This document shows positions 48,834 to 59,835 of a stretch of DNA of 64,000 bases, in pieces (position 1 is the first letter of the stretch; every line of letters begins with the position of its first letter). This DNA is from Streptomyces jeddahensis (GTDB lineage: Bacteria > Actinomycetota > Actinomycetes > Streptomycetales > Streptomycetaceae). The notes beneath the pieces are model-generated. The model searched no databases. It was given only the letters and a program-made list of their open reading frames with translations, and was not told where the DNA came from. The DNA lies in NCBI RefSeq assembly GCF_001642995.1, contig NZ_LOHS01000041.1, forward strand, positions 1 to 64,000, written 5' to 3'. The position numbers and the translations under genes were made by a program.

Positions 48834-50351
48834 TCACCCCGTCGGCACCGCCGCAGCCAGCCCCACCGGCCAGGTGTGCACCGGCTCGCCGCCGCGCATC
48901 AGCTCGCAGTAGCGCCGTGTGGTGGCGGCGAGCGCGGCGTCCCGGTCGAGGCCGCGCTCCAGCGCGCGGTGGAACGTGGCCGCCTGCCAGCTCGCCCCGT
49001 TGACCCGCCGACGGCACCGCTCCTCGATCACGCCGAGGTAGAAGTCGCGGTCGGCGGCCTCGACGCCCCACGCGTCGAGACCCGCGGCGGCAAGCGGCAG
49101 CAGCTCATCACGTACGAGGGTCACCGCCGGCACCTTGGCGGTACCGCCGCGCCGACCGGGGCGCGGCCACTCCAGCTCCGCCTCGATGCCGTGGCGGCAT
49201 GCCGTCTCGAAGTTGGCAGCCGCGGCCTCGAACGGCAGCCGGGTCCACACGGGCCGCGCGTCCGAGGCCAGCGCCCGTACGACGCCGTAGTAGAACGCGG
49301 CGTTGGCGACGACGTCGGTGACCGTGGGGCCCGCGGGCAGTACGCGGTTCTCCACACGCAGGTGGGGGACGCCGTCGGCGATGCCGTAGACCGGCCGGTT
49401 CCAGCGGTAGACGGTGCCGTTGTGCAGCACGAGCTCGGCGAGCCGCGGCACCCCGCCCTCGTCCAGGACGCTCAGGGGGTCCTCGTCATCGGGGAGGGGG
49501 AGCAGCGCGGGGAAGTACTTCAGGTTCTCCTCGAAGAGTTCGTACGCGTCGTTGATCCACCGTTCCCCGAACCAGGTACGCGGCCGCACGCCCTGGGCCT
49601 GCAGCTCGGGCGGGCGGGTGTCGGTGGACTGCAGGAACAGCGGGATGCGGGACTCCCGCCACAGCTCGCGCCCGAACAGGAACGGGGAATTCGCACCCAC
49701 GGCGATCTGCGCCGCCGCCACGGCCTGCGCCGCGTTCCACACGTCCGCGAACCGCTGGGGTGTGACCTGCAGATGGAGCTGCACGGATGTGCAGGCCGCT
49801 TCCGGCGCTATGGAGGCCGAGCTGCATACGAGATGTTCCACGCCCTCGATATCGAGGGCGAAGTCCTCTCCGCGGGCCGCCACGATCTGCTGGTTGAGGA
49901 GCATGTAGCGATCGACGTCGGAGAGGTTTCCGGAGACGAGGTGATGGCGTCCGAGGGTCGGCAGAATGCCGATCAACGCGATGCCGGCATCGACCTCGTT
50001 GGCTTTGCGGTCGGCATATGCGAGTGCGGTCCGCAGCTCCTCGGCCAGCCGGTCGAGAACGCGGCTCTCCAATCGGTGCGGGGCTATGTTTACTTCCAGA
50101 TTGAACATTCCCAGTTCGGTCTGGAAATCGCGACTGGCGATGCGCCTGAGAACTTCAGCATTCATCATTCTCGGCAGCCCGTCGGACCCGACGAGATTCA
50201 ACTCGATCTCCAGACCCATCAGGTTCCTGGGCCGGTCGAACCGTTTCTCCTCCAGGAGACGCGCCAGCCCCGCCAGGCACTGCCGGAGCTTCCTCCGGTA
50301 CTCTTGCCGATCGGCCAGGTCGAACGCGGCCGCCTCGACCTTCTCCCCCAT
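48834..50351 (-). CDS. glutamate-cysteine ligase family protein (GCS2)
   Basis: A 505-residue GCS2-family ATP-dependent carboxylate-amine ligase. The N terminus carries FDRPRNLMGLEIELNLVGSDG with the conserved EIE metal/glutamate motif; ALDIEGVEHL, CTSVQLHLQV and the long C-terminal lobe complete the fold. It could make gamma-glutamyl amides. Actinomycetes use mycothiol, not glutathione, so a glutathione role is doubtful. GAGGAGGGA precedes the ATG at 50351. It is transcribed alone. Confidence 0.9.
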   Translation of the reverse strand: MGEKVEAAAFDLADRQEYRRKLRQCLAGLARLLEEKRFDRPRNLMGLEIELNLVGSDGLPRMMNAEVLRRIASRDFQTELGMFNLEVNIAPHRLESRVLDRLAEELRTALAYADRKANEVDAGIALIGILPTLGRHHLVSGNLSDVDRYMLLNQQIVAARGEDFALDIEGVEHLVCSSASIAPEAACTSVQLHLQVTPQRFADVWNAAQAVAAAQIAVGANSPFLFGRELWRESRIPLFLQSTDTRPPELQAQGVRPRTWFGERWINDAYELFEENLKYFPALLPLPDDEDPLSVLDEGGVPRLAELVLHNGTVYRWNRPVYGIADGVPHLRVENRVLPAGPTVTDVVANAAFYYGVVRALASDARPVWTRLPFEAAAANFETACRHGIEAELEWPRPGRRGGTAKVPAVTLVRDELLPLAAAGLDAWGVEAADRDFYLGVIEERCRRRVNGASWQAATFHRALERGLDRDAALAATTRRYCELMRGGEPVHTWPVGLAAAVPTG

Positions 50352-50833
50352 GGAAGCATCCCTCCTCGCATGGGCAGCCGAAAGATCGGCCGCAGTGTCC
50401 CCGGGGATGATGCCCAGGCAATTGATCGATAACGCCCCTGGACCGGCCCATGACCCGGTACGCTCGGCGCAGATGTCCCGCGCGGCACATTCACGGGGCA
50501 TGACACAGTCGCAGATACGCTCGCAGTTGTCTGGTGAAATAGCCGACGAGTTTCAGCCGTCCGCTTCCGCCAGAGAATGCGAGGTCAGGCACTCGACTAC
50601 CCAGAGAATCGGGACGAACACCTCTTCAAAGCGGACCGAATACCGCCTTGCCCGCAATACGCCGGACGGCTAGGCGAAACACTGCGTGAACAACTGTCGT
50701 ATAAACTCCGCTGGCGAGGCAGAGAGTTGGCGCTCACGGTCGATGCCCCGGCCCCCTCTGACCCCGCGAGCTCACAGCGCCGTTTGCACCTTCCCCGGCC
50801 CCACCATGCCTGTCGGATGAGAGGCGACCCACC
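50352..50833. other. 482-bp intergenic region of lower GC content
   Basis: The stretch has noticeably less GC than its surroundings around 50500-50730. A 57-codon frame from ATG 50500 to a stop at 50673 is open but has no ribosome binding site, unremarkable codon bias and no recognisable domain, so I do not call it. GTATAAACT near 50699 could be a -10 box for the gene at 50834. Confidence 0.5.
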
Positions 50834-51451
50834 ATGCCGCTGCACGTTCCCCCGGCACCCGCGCCCGCGCTTCGCACCGTCCTCACGGCCCTCGGTTCCC
50901 CCACCGCGGTCCGCGAGGCCCACACCCCGTCCCTGCGCTCCGTCGAGGGACCCGTCACACCCGAACTGCCCCTGCCCGTACACGAGCTGGACCGGGACAC
51001 GCCGGCCGGTTCCTCGCCCACCACCACCCTCACCGGCTGGCGGTTCCTGATCCGTGCGGGCGACCGTGCGGTGGCCGCGGCCGAGACGAGGCTGACACCC
51101 GATGGCTGGGCCTTCTCGCACTTCTTCGAGGGCCCCTACATCGCGGCCACCGAGCTGGCACTGCGCCAAGCGGAGGCCATGGCCACGCCGTACCAGCCCA
51201 GGCTGCTGTCCGTGCCCGAGCTGTACATGCTCACCCTGTGGCTGCACGGCGACTGCACGGCGGACGGCGCCACGGGCCACCCGGCCGCGACGGACGTCCT
51301 GGTGCCGATCGCGCCCGCACCTCCCGGCATCGCCGCACACCGTCCGCACCTCGTCGCGGATCTGCTGCCCGTCGTGGCCCACCGGCTGAACCGGGCTCCC
51401 CTGCTCGGCCAGCAGACCCAGCCGACGCAGCCTGCCCAGCCGGCCGCCTGA
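50834..51451 (+). CDS. hypothetical protein
   Basis: This 205-residue protein has no recognised domain. The N-terminal 60 residues are proline-rich; the middle (GWRFLIRAGDRAVAAAETRLTPDGWAFSHFFEGPYIAATELALRQAE) looks like a folded alpha/beta core, and YMLTLWLHGD is well conserved-looking. The tail is Gln/Ala/Pro-rich. It carries GAGAGG upstream of the ATG. A terminator hairpin follows. It may be a streptomycete-specific conserved protein. Confidence 0.7.
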   Translation: MPLHVPPAPAPALRTVLTALGSPTAVREAHTPSLRSVEGPVTPELPLPVHELDRDTPAGSSPTTTLTGWRFLIRAGDRAVAAAETRLTPDGWAFSHFFEGPYIAATELALRQAEAMATPYQPRLLSVPELYMLTLWLHGDCTADGATGHPAATDVLVPIAPAPPGIAAHRPHLVADLLPVVAHRLNRAPLLGQQTQPTQPAQPAA

Positions 51452-51463
51452 AGAGCTCCGCAT

Positions 51464-51501
51464 CGCGCCCCGCTGCCGTAGTAGTCCGGCCGCGGGGCGC
51501 G
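51464..51501 (+). terminator. terminator hairpin
   Basis: CGCGCCCCGC (51464-51473) pairs with GCGGGGCGCG (51492-51501) over an 18-nt loop, 12 bp after the stop of the hypothetical gene. An overlapping TAGTCCGG/CCGGACTA repeat (51482-51528) could form an alternative. Confidence 0.65.
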
Positions 51502-51694
51502 CGCATGCCCACCGGCCCATCCGGACTAGTCCCGTGGGGTCAGGCCGAACCCCCCGAAGGGACAGTGCAGTTGGGGTGAACCGTCCGCACGGGTGATGCG
51601 TCATCAACCTGTAAGGAGAGGTGCTGCCAAATCCCTGCGGATTCTCGCCCGTGGGGCAACACTGGTTCCGGACCGAACTGAACGGGGGGCGGCC

Positions 51695-51958
51695 ATGAAC
51701 AACACATCGAGCCGCAGGACAGACATCACATCGCAGCGAAAGATCCCATCCATGTGCCAGCACCAGCCACCGTGCCCGACAGCAGACTCCGCCGACCGCG
51801 AGGCCGCGGTCCTCGTGGTGCACCACCCGGAGCAGGGGTGGAGCCTGCTCTGCAACGGCGTCCTGCTCTTCGAGGACACCGGTGAGCTGCTGCCGGACGG
51901 CCGGATCATCGCCCCGCACCGCCCGCTGGGCACGGGTCAGGTGGTCACGGCCGCCTGA
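51695..51958 (+). CDS. DUF5999 family small protein
   Basis: This 87-residue (or 68-residue) protein has a conserved core beginning MCQHQPPCPTAD with two cysteines and a histidine, then AAVLVVHHPEQGWSLLCNGVLLFEDTGELLPDG. This is the DUF5999 family, small and restricted to streptomycetes and relatives. The residues Cys2/His4/Cys8 of the core could bind a metal. An ATG at 51695 follows GGGGGG; the core ATG is at 51752. Function unknown. Confidence 0.8.
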   Translation: MNNTSSRRTDITSQRKIPSMCQHQPPCPTADSADREAAVLVVHHPEQGWSLLCNGVLLFEDTGELLPDGRIIAPHRPLGTGQVVTAA

Positions 51959-52012
51959 CGCGGTACGCAGACACCGTCGAGGACGGCCGTTCAGGGCCGT
52001 CCGGACAGATGA

Positions 52013-52047
52013 GGGGCCGGCCCGGAGACACTCTCCGAACCGGCCCC
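52013..52047. terminator. bidirectional terminator
   Basis: Nested arms GGGGCCGG/CCGGCCCC (52013-52020, 52040-52047) and CGGAGA/TCTCCG (52023-52028, 52032-52037) form a long hairpin between the convergent DUF5999 and gcvP genes. Confidence 0.8.
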
Positions 52048-52098
52048 GACGCATGTCATCGTCGCCGTGCCGCGGCGTGCGCGGCTCGGTCCCCGCAC

Positions 52099-54984
<2,886 letters not shown>

Positions 54985-55049
54985 TGTGCGGAGGCCTCCT
55001 GGTCTGACGCGACCTTCGTGGGCACCACGCGCGGGTGCCCGGACGGCCT

Positions 55050-55252
55050 CCCCCTCTGTCATCTCAACCTGAGAGTTTCACCGGCACGCACATGTCAGCC
55101 GGCTTTCACCGTCGGTGAGAGCGGAAGCCGTCGACGCCCGCCCTGCTTTCCAGAGTGACCTCGTCCGTGCGGTACAGGGGCCTGAGAGATTCCGGGGAGG
55201 ATTTGCTCCTTCGGCGCCTCCGGTCGGGACCGGAGGACTCTCCCGCACGGGG
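55050..55252 (-). promoter_or_regulatory. tandem glycine riboswitch
   Basis: Read on the minus strand, the leader has CGGGAGAG, CGCCGAAGGAGCAA and CTCTCAGG, the conserved core of a glycine aptamer, at about 55165-55252. It is followed by a second, more divergent aptamer ending GAAACTCTCAGG and GACAGAGG at about 55050-55150. It precedes gcvP by 65 bp, so glycine binding should turn on the cleavage enzyme. The second aptamer lacks an exact GGAGAG entry. Confidence 0.88.
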
Positions 55253-55404
55253 TCAGCAGCCGATGTCAGCCTACCAGCGAGGGCCTTGCCCGGGACCTGG
55301 CCGCGGCCCATGCCGGTGCCGCCGCCCGAGGCCTCGAGTGGCCGCCTAGCCCGATGTGCTCTTTCGTAGTGCTTACGGATGAGTTGCGAGCAGCTGGAGG
55401 GCCC

Positions 55405-55782
55405 GTGCAGACCGACATCGATCCGCGCACTTTGATAGGCCGAAAGGCGTTCGATCGCAACGGACACAAGATCGGCACCGTCGACGAGGTCTATCTCGAC
55501 GACGCGACCGGCATCCCGGAGTGGGCCGCCATCCGCACGGGCTTGTTCAGCAGGGACGCCTTCGTGCCCCTGGAGCCGAGCGAGCTGGTCGAGGGCACCC
55601 TGCGGGTCCCCTTCGAACGCGCTCTCATCAAGGACGCCCCCGATTTCGGAGTGGGCCGCCATCTCTCCCCCGAACAGGAGCTGCAGCTCTACCACCACTA
55701 CGGCCTGGACGTCTCGGACTCCGGTGCCGCCCCGCCCCCTGACCGCGACTTCGGCCGCCTGGCGGACTCGGAGGACACCTGA
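55405..55782 (+). CDS. PRC-barrel domain protein
   Basis: This 125-residue protein consists largely of one PRC-barrel: DIDPRTLIGRKAFDRNGHKIGTVDEVYLDD...WAAIRTGLF...VPLEPSELVEGTLRVPF. A C-terminal helix and short disordered tail follow. PRC barrels act in RNA processing and photosynthetic reaction centres; in actinomycetes they are mostly uncharacterised, membrane- or stress-linked. Translation from GTG at 55405 is preferred because GGAGGG lies six bases upstream; an upstream ATG at 55354 has no such site. It diverges from the gcvP riboswitch leader. Confidence 0.85.
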   Translation: MQTDIDPRTLIGRKAFDRNGHKIGTVDEVYLDDATGIPEWAAIRTGLFSRDAFVPLEPSELVEGTLRVPFERALIKDAPDFGVGRHLSPEQELQLYHHYGLDVSDSGAAPPPDRDFGRLADSEDT

Positions 55783-55809
55783 CCTTCGCCGCTCGCCGGT
55801 CCCACTCGC

Positions 55810-55841
55810 GCGGACCCCGCCCCTTCCCCTGCGGGGTCCGC
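55810..55841. terminator. terminator between PRC-barrel and dinB genes
   Basis: GCGGACCCCGC (55810-55820) and GCGGGGTCCGC (55831-55841) are perfect 11-bp arms with a 10-nt loop between convergent genes. Part of the right arm recurs upstream of tuf3. Confidence 0.8.
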
Positions 55842-56009
55842 CGGCCTGTCCGGGGCAGGATCCGAGCGAGCGGCGGAGGGTGCGCGGACCAGTGGCGCGG
55901 CGGGCCCGCGGCGCTCTTCGCCTCCGCCCCCGTCGTACGTCCTGCCCCCGGGCCTGTCCGCACCGAGGGCAGCGATCCCGCCGCCGTCGACGCCGTGTCC
56001 GCCGTCGTC

Positions 56010-57557
56010 CTACCGCGTGCCGGCGCCACCATCGGTGTGGTGCTCTCCGGTCTCTCCGGCACTGTGCCCGCCCCCGTCCTCACAGCCGGCGGACGGACCG
56101 GCCTCTTCGCCCTGCCGGACGCCGCCACGGCCTCCCTCCGCCGCGCCTCTGCCACCTCCCGATCCGTCGGCCTCCCCGCCATCCGGCCCGGTGCCCGGTT
56201 CCGGTTCCGGGGCATGGCCGCCGTTGCCCGGTACGAGCGGCAGCGGCTCCGCCGGCTCCAGGTCCGGATCGTCGGTCCTGAACGTACGGACGCGGCCGGG
56301 CGGGGAGCCCGGCGTCTCGAAGCGCACGGTCACCCGCCCCAGCCCGCTCCCCTGCACCCAACCGGCGCCGTACTCGGCATGCCGTACGTCGCGACCCGCC
56401 AGCCAGTGCCGCTCGGCCGGCGGCGGCTCCTCCCCTTCCGGCTGCCGCGCCGCTTCCTCGTCCTCGGTTTCCTCAGCCCGCTCCCCAGCCGCCTGGGCGA
56501 ACAGATCCTCCTGTGTGAAATCGGCGAGTCCGCTGACGCCGACCCCGAGCAGCCGCACCCCGCCGGTGGTGTCCACGGCCTCCAGCAGCCGCCCCGCGGC
56601 CTCCCGGACCACGGCAGGGTCGTCCGTGGGGCCGCGGAGGGTCTCGGACCGGGTGAGCGTCGAGAAGTCGTACCGCCGCACCTTGAGGACCACCGTCCGG
56701 CCGGACCGCCCGGCACCTCGCAGCCGCTGCACACACCGGTCCGCGAGCCGCTGCACCTCCAGGCGGATCCGCACGCGGTCATGGATGTCCACGTCGTACG
56801 TGTCCTCGACCGAGACCGACTTGGCGTCCCGCTCGGCCACCACGGGCCGCTCGTCCTGCGCCAGCGCCATCGCGTACAGGGCGCTTCCGTGCGCCTTCCC
56901 CAGCAGCCGTACGAGCTCGTCCTCACCGGCCTCGGCGATCTCCTCGACCGTGGTGATCCCGGCCCGCCGCAGGTGGTCTCCGGTGGCAGGCCCGACGCCC
57001 GGCAGCACGCGCACCGACATCGGGCCGAGCAGGGCGCGTTCCGTGCCGGGCCGTATCAGCACGAGGCCGTCGGGCTTGGCCTGCTCGGAGGCGATCTTGG
57101 CGAGCATCTTCGACGCGGCGAGCCCCACGGACCCGGTCAGCCCCGTGAGCTCCTTGATGTCCGCACGCAACCGCTCTCCGGTCGCCCGAGCCGATTCCTC
57201 GTCCCATCCCGTGCCCCCGGCCTCAAGGTCCACGAAGGCCTCGTCCAGGCTGAGCGGCTCGACCAGCGGCGACAGCCGGTGCAGCAGCCCCATCACCTGC
57301 TCGCTGATCTCCCGGTACAGCCCGAACCGGGGCACCAGATACGCGGCGTTGGGCGCGAGCCTGCGCGCCTGGGCCATGGGCATCGCGGAGTGCACCCCGA
57401 ACGCACGGGCTTCGTACGACGCGGTGGCGACGACTCCGCGAGGCCCCAGTCCGCCCACCACCACGGCCTTTCCGCGCAGGCTGGGCTTCGCCGCCTGCTC
57501 CGCGGAGGCGTAGAAGGCATCCATGTCCAGATGCAGGATGGTGGGCGCGGTTCTCAC
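56010..57557 (-). CDS. dinB: DNA polymerase IV with C-terminal extension
   Basis: A 515-residue Y-family translesion polymerase. Catalytic residues appear in LDMDAFYAS and SLDEAFVD; GVGPATGDHLRRAGI is the helix-hairpin-helix of the thumb; the little finger spans about 240-345. A spacer rich in acidic residues is followed by a compact domain about 385-435 (DVRHAEYGAGWVQGSGLGRVTVRFE), similar to the C-terminal Tudor-like fold of UvrD/PcrA helicases. A Gly/Ala/Glu-rich tail of about 75 residues follows. E. coli Pol IV has 351 residues and lacks these. No beta-clamp motif is obvious after the finger. Confidence 0.9.
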   Translation of the reverse strand: MRTAPTILHLDMDAFYASAEQAAKPSLRGKAVVVGGLGPRGVVATASYEARAFGVHSAMPMAQARRLAPNAAYLVPRFGLYREISEQVMGLLHRLSPLVEPLSLDEAFVDLEAGGTGWDEESARATGERLRADIKELTGLTGSVGLAASKMLAKIASEQAKPDGLVLIRPGTERALLGPMSVRVLPGVGPATGDHLRRAGITTVEEIAEAGEDELVRLLGKAHGSALYAMALAQDERPVVAERDAKSVSVEDTYDVDIHDRVRIRLEVQRLADRCVQRLRGAGRSGRTVVLKVRRYDFSTLTRSETLRGPTDDPAVVREAAGRLLEAVDTTGGVRLLGVGVSGLADFTQEDLFAQAAGERAEETEDEEAARQPEGEEPPPAERHWLAGRDVRHAEYGAGWVQGSGLGRVTVRFETPGSPPGRVRTFRTDDPDLEPAEPLPLVPGNGGHAPEPEPGTGPDGGEADGSGGGRGAAEGGRGGVRQGEEAGPSAGCEDGGGHSAGETGEHHTDGGAGTR

Positions 57558-57631
57558 ATCACCGATGCTGCCTCACGCCACTGACAATGCCGGGGTGTAC
57601 GGCCCGGGCGACTGCTGGCCCGGGCGACTGC

Positions 57632-58261
57632 TCACACAGCGCGGTTGCGGCGCCTTGCGAGCTCATCGGCGGGGTGGTGCCCGACCAGCGTCTCCCCTGT
57701 GTCGATGCGCTCCCCGTGCAGCTGCGACAGGGCGCTCTCGACGTCCCGCCAGACCACGCCCACGGCGATCCCGAAGATGCCCTGCCCGCCCTGCAGCAGG
57801 TCGTGCACCTCGTCGGGCGACGAGCACTCGTAGACCGTCGCGCCGTCGCTCATCAGCGTCATGCGCTCCAGGTCCCGGAACCCGCGCTCCCGCAGATGCT
57901 GCACCGCGGTGCGAATGTTCTGCAAGGACACACCGGTGTCCAGGAACCGCTTGACGATCTTCAGGACGACGACGTCCCGGAAGCTGTAGAGCCGCTGGCT
58001 GCCCGAGCCGTATGCCGGCCGCACGCTCGGCTCGACGAGGCCTGTGCGCGCCCAATAATCGAGCTGGCGATACGTGATGCCGGCCGCCGCACAGGCCGTA
58101 GGACCGCGGTAGCCAATCTGTTCGACTGCTACACCGCCGTTACCTGACACCGCTTCCCGCCGTTTCGGAGTGTGGTCGGCCGCGCTGCTGTGGAGCGGAT
58201 ACGCCTCCACCGGACCCCGTCCGGGGCCACCCCCAGCCGTACCGTCGCCGCTGCTTCCCAC
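57632..58261 (-). CDS. MerR family transcriptional regulator
   Basis: A 209-residue MerR protein with the winged helix (about 50-118): TACAAAGITYRQLDYWARTGLVEPSVRPAYGSGSQRLYSFRDVVVLKIVKRFLD. A C-terminal effector part includes LQGGQGIFGIAVGVVWRDV. It is the second MerR gene of the garA-gcvP block, as in mycobacteria. The GTG at 58261 is preferred because GGAGG lies four bases upstream. The first 45 residues are low complexity and a GTG at 58150 could also work. A strong promoter precedes it. Confidence 0.9.
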   Translation of the reverse strand: MGSSGDGTAGGGPGRGPVEAYPLHSSAADHTPKRREAVSGNGGVAVEQIGYRGPTACAAAGITYRQLDYWARTGLVEPSVRPAYGSGSQRLYSFRDVVVLKIVKRFLDTGVSLQNIRTAVQHLRERGFRDLERMTLMSDGATVYECSSPDEVHDLLQGGQGIFGIAVGVVWRDVESALSQLHGERIDTGETLVGHHPADELARRRNRAV

Positions 58262-58290
58262 GCCGACCTCCGTCCTTGACCTGCTTCTCG

Positions 58291-58319
58291 ACGGTAGGCA
58301 GTCACCAGGGGCGCGTCAA
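58291..58319 (-). promoter_or_regulatory. sigma-70-type promoter of the MerR gene
   Basis: On the minus strand TTGACG (58314-58319) and TACCGT (58291-58296) are separated by 17 bp, a near-ideal HrdB-type promoter. Transcription would start near 58284, giving a short leader to the GTG at 58261. Confidence 0.65.
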
Positions 58320-58328
58320 CGATCGCCA

Positions 58329-58346
58329 CACTCGGCACGCCGAGTG
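58329..58346. promoter_or_regulatory. inverted repeat at the MerR promoter
   Basis: CACTCGGC and GCCGAGTG are perfect 8-bp arms with a 2-bp gap, next to GTGATTATCAC-type sequence (58346-58356). It lies just upstream of the -35 box, where an activator or autoregulator could bind. Confidence 0.5.
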
Positions 58347-58423
58347 ATAATCACCCTACGAGTGGTTTCCCGTACCTCACCGTGGGGAAAGGCTAGCCGA
58401 ATGTGCTGATGGCGGCCGCCACC

Positions 58424-58441
58424 CACCGGCCAGGGCCGGTG
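58424..58441 (-). terminator. hairpin after the bifunctional nuclease gene
   Basis: CACCGGC and GCCGGTG pair around CAGG, 92 bp beyond the stop of the gene at 58533. No U-tract. Confidence 0.45.
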
Positions 58442-58532
58442 CCGGGCCGACCAGGGCCCGAACGCGACGGCTGCGGACCACGGTGGGCGAGCCCTGACTG
58501 GCCTCGCCGCCCTCACTGGCTGTTGGCGTCCC

Positions 58533-59006
58533 TCACTGACTGTTGGTGCCGAAGTCCTCGGGCGAGATCTGGTCGAGGAACTCGCGGAACTTCTCCACCT
58601 CGTCCTCCTGCTCGTCCGGGATGGCGATCCCCGCGTCGTCCAGCACCCCGTCGCTGCCGTAGATGGGCGTCCCGGTGCGCAGGGCCAGTGCTATCGCGTC
58701 GGAGGGCCGGGCACTGACCTCAACTCCGCTCGCGAACACCAGCTCCGCGTAGAAGACGCCCTCACGCAGGTCCGTGATACGCACTTCGCTGAGTTCCTGG
58801 CCGACCGCGTCGAGCACATCCTTGAACAGATCGTGGGTCAGCGGTCGCGCGGGCGCCATGCCCTGCTGGGCGAAGGCGATCGCGGTCGCCTCCCCGGGAC
58901 CGATCCAGATGGGGAGGTAACGATCGCCTCCCACTTCACGCAGCAGCACGATCGGTTGGTTGGAGGGCATTTCGACCCGGACACCTACGACGTCGAGCTC
59001 GTTCAC
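58533..59006 (-). CDS. bifunctional nuclease family protein (DUF151)
   Basis: A 157-residue BFN/DUF151 protein: MNELDVVGVRVEMPSNQPIVLLREVGGDRYLPIWIG and SARPSDAIALALRTGTPIY are the family hallmarks. The plant homologue has DNase and RNase activity; the bacterial role is unproven. It lies between two MerR genes in an arrangement also seen in mycobacteria (Rv1828-Rv1829-Rv1830 region, recalled). Start is GTG at 59006. The gene is 75 bp downstream of the FtsR-like gene on the same strand, so probably in one operon with it. Confidence 0.9.
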   Translation of the reverse strand: MNELDVVGVRVEMPSNQPIVLLREVGGDRYLPIWIGPGEATAIAFAQQGMAPARPLTHDLFKDVLDAVGQELSEVRITDLREGVFYAELVFASGVEVSARPSDAIALALRTGTPIYGSDGVLDDAGIAIPDEQEDEVEKFREFLDQISPEDFGTNSQ

Positions 59007-59081
59007 ACAGCAACCCTAGGCCGTGCCCGGCACCTTTGGGTAGTCGAGCACTCCACGTGCACCGTCCGGGCATGTACGAAA

Positions 59082-59819
59082 TCAGGGGAGGCGTACGCCT
59101 AGCGCGGTCTGCACGAGCGCCGCATGCAGCTTCACCGTCAGCCCCGCCAGCTCCCTGGCCCGTGCCTCCGCATGCGCTCTGGTCTGCGGATTACGATGCC
59201 GCCGCAGCGGAGCGACCACCTGGTCGACCAGGCCCGCATCCCGCTCGGCAGCGGCTTTCATCGCGCGCAGATGACGCGGTTCGATCCCGAAGCGGCCCAG
59301 TTCCACCACGAGAGCCGCGATCGTCACCGCCTCCGCGTCGTATCCGCCGTCGGGCAGCGGAGCGATGAGGCCGTAGGACTCCCATTCCGCGAGCTGCTCT
59401 TCGTCGATCTCGGCGGCCGCCAGGAGTTCCGCCCGGCCCACGCGGGCAGCAGTCGGGACGCCGACCGGGCTCTCGCCCTCGGTGCCGTCATGCGGCCTGC
59501 CCACGGAGGGCAGCTGCACGGACTCACCACGCTCCAGGGCGTCCAGATGCTCTCGGATCACCCGGAGCGGCAGATAGTGATCCCGCTGCATCCGCAGGAC
59601 GTGACCCAGCCGCTCGACGTCCTCGGGACTGAACTTCCGGTAGCCCGACGGGGTCCGCTGTGGCTCGATGAGGCCTTCCGACTCCAGAAAGCGGATCTTG
59701 GAGATCGTGACCTCGGGAAACTCGTCCCGCAGCACGTTCAGCACGGCGCCGATGCTCATCAGCCGACTCTCCGCTGCGGCGGTGCCGCTTCCGGCACCGC
59801 CGCTCGGTGTTTGCAGCAT
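59082..59819 (-). CDS. ftsR: MerR family regulator, FtsR-like
   Basis: This 245-residue MerR regulator has a winged helix (about 20-92): TISKIRFLESEGLIEPQRTPSGYRKFSPEDVERLGHVLRMQRD. A second helical segment follows with EWESYGLIAPLPDGGYDAEAVTIAALV, which looks like a repeated MerR-like half. It matches the FtsR group, which in Corynebacterium activates ftsZ; that function here is inferred from homology and position. AGGAAGG lies before the ATG at 59819. It follows the garA-like gene by 16 bp, so the two are co-transcribed. Confidence 0.88.
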   Translation of the reverse strand: MLQTPSGGAGSGTAAAESRLMSIGAVLNVLRDEFPEVTISKIRFLESEGLIEPQRTPSGYRKFSPEDVERLGHVLRMQRDHYLPLRVIREHLDALERGESVQLPSVGRPHDGTEGESPVGVPTAARVGRAELLAAAEIDEEQLAEWESYGLIAPLPDGGYDAEAVTIAALVVELGRFGIEPRHLRAMKAAAERDAGLVDQVVAPLRRHRNPQTRAHAEARARELAGLTVKLHAALVQTALGVRLP

Positions 59820-59835
59820 GGACCTTCCTGACAGG

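Noticed and set aside
50500..50673. A 57-codon frame in the lower-GC gap
   Set aside because: No Shine-Dalgarno, no domain and no convincing codon bias.
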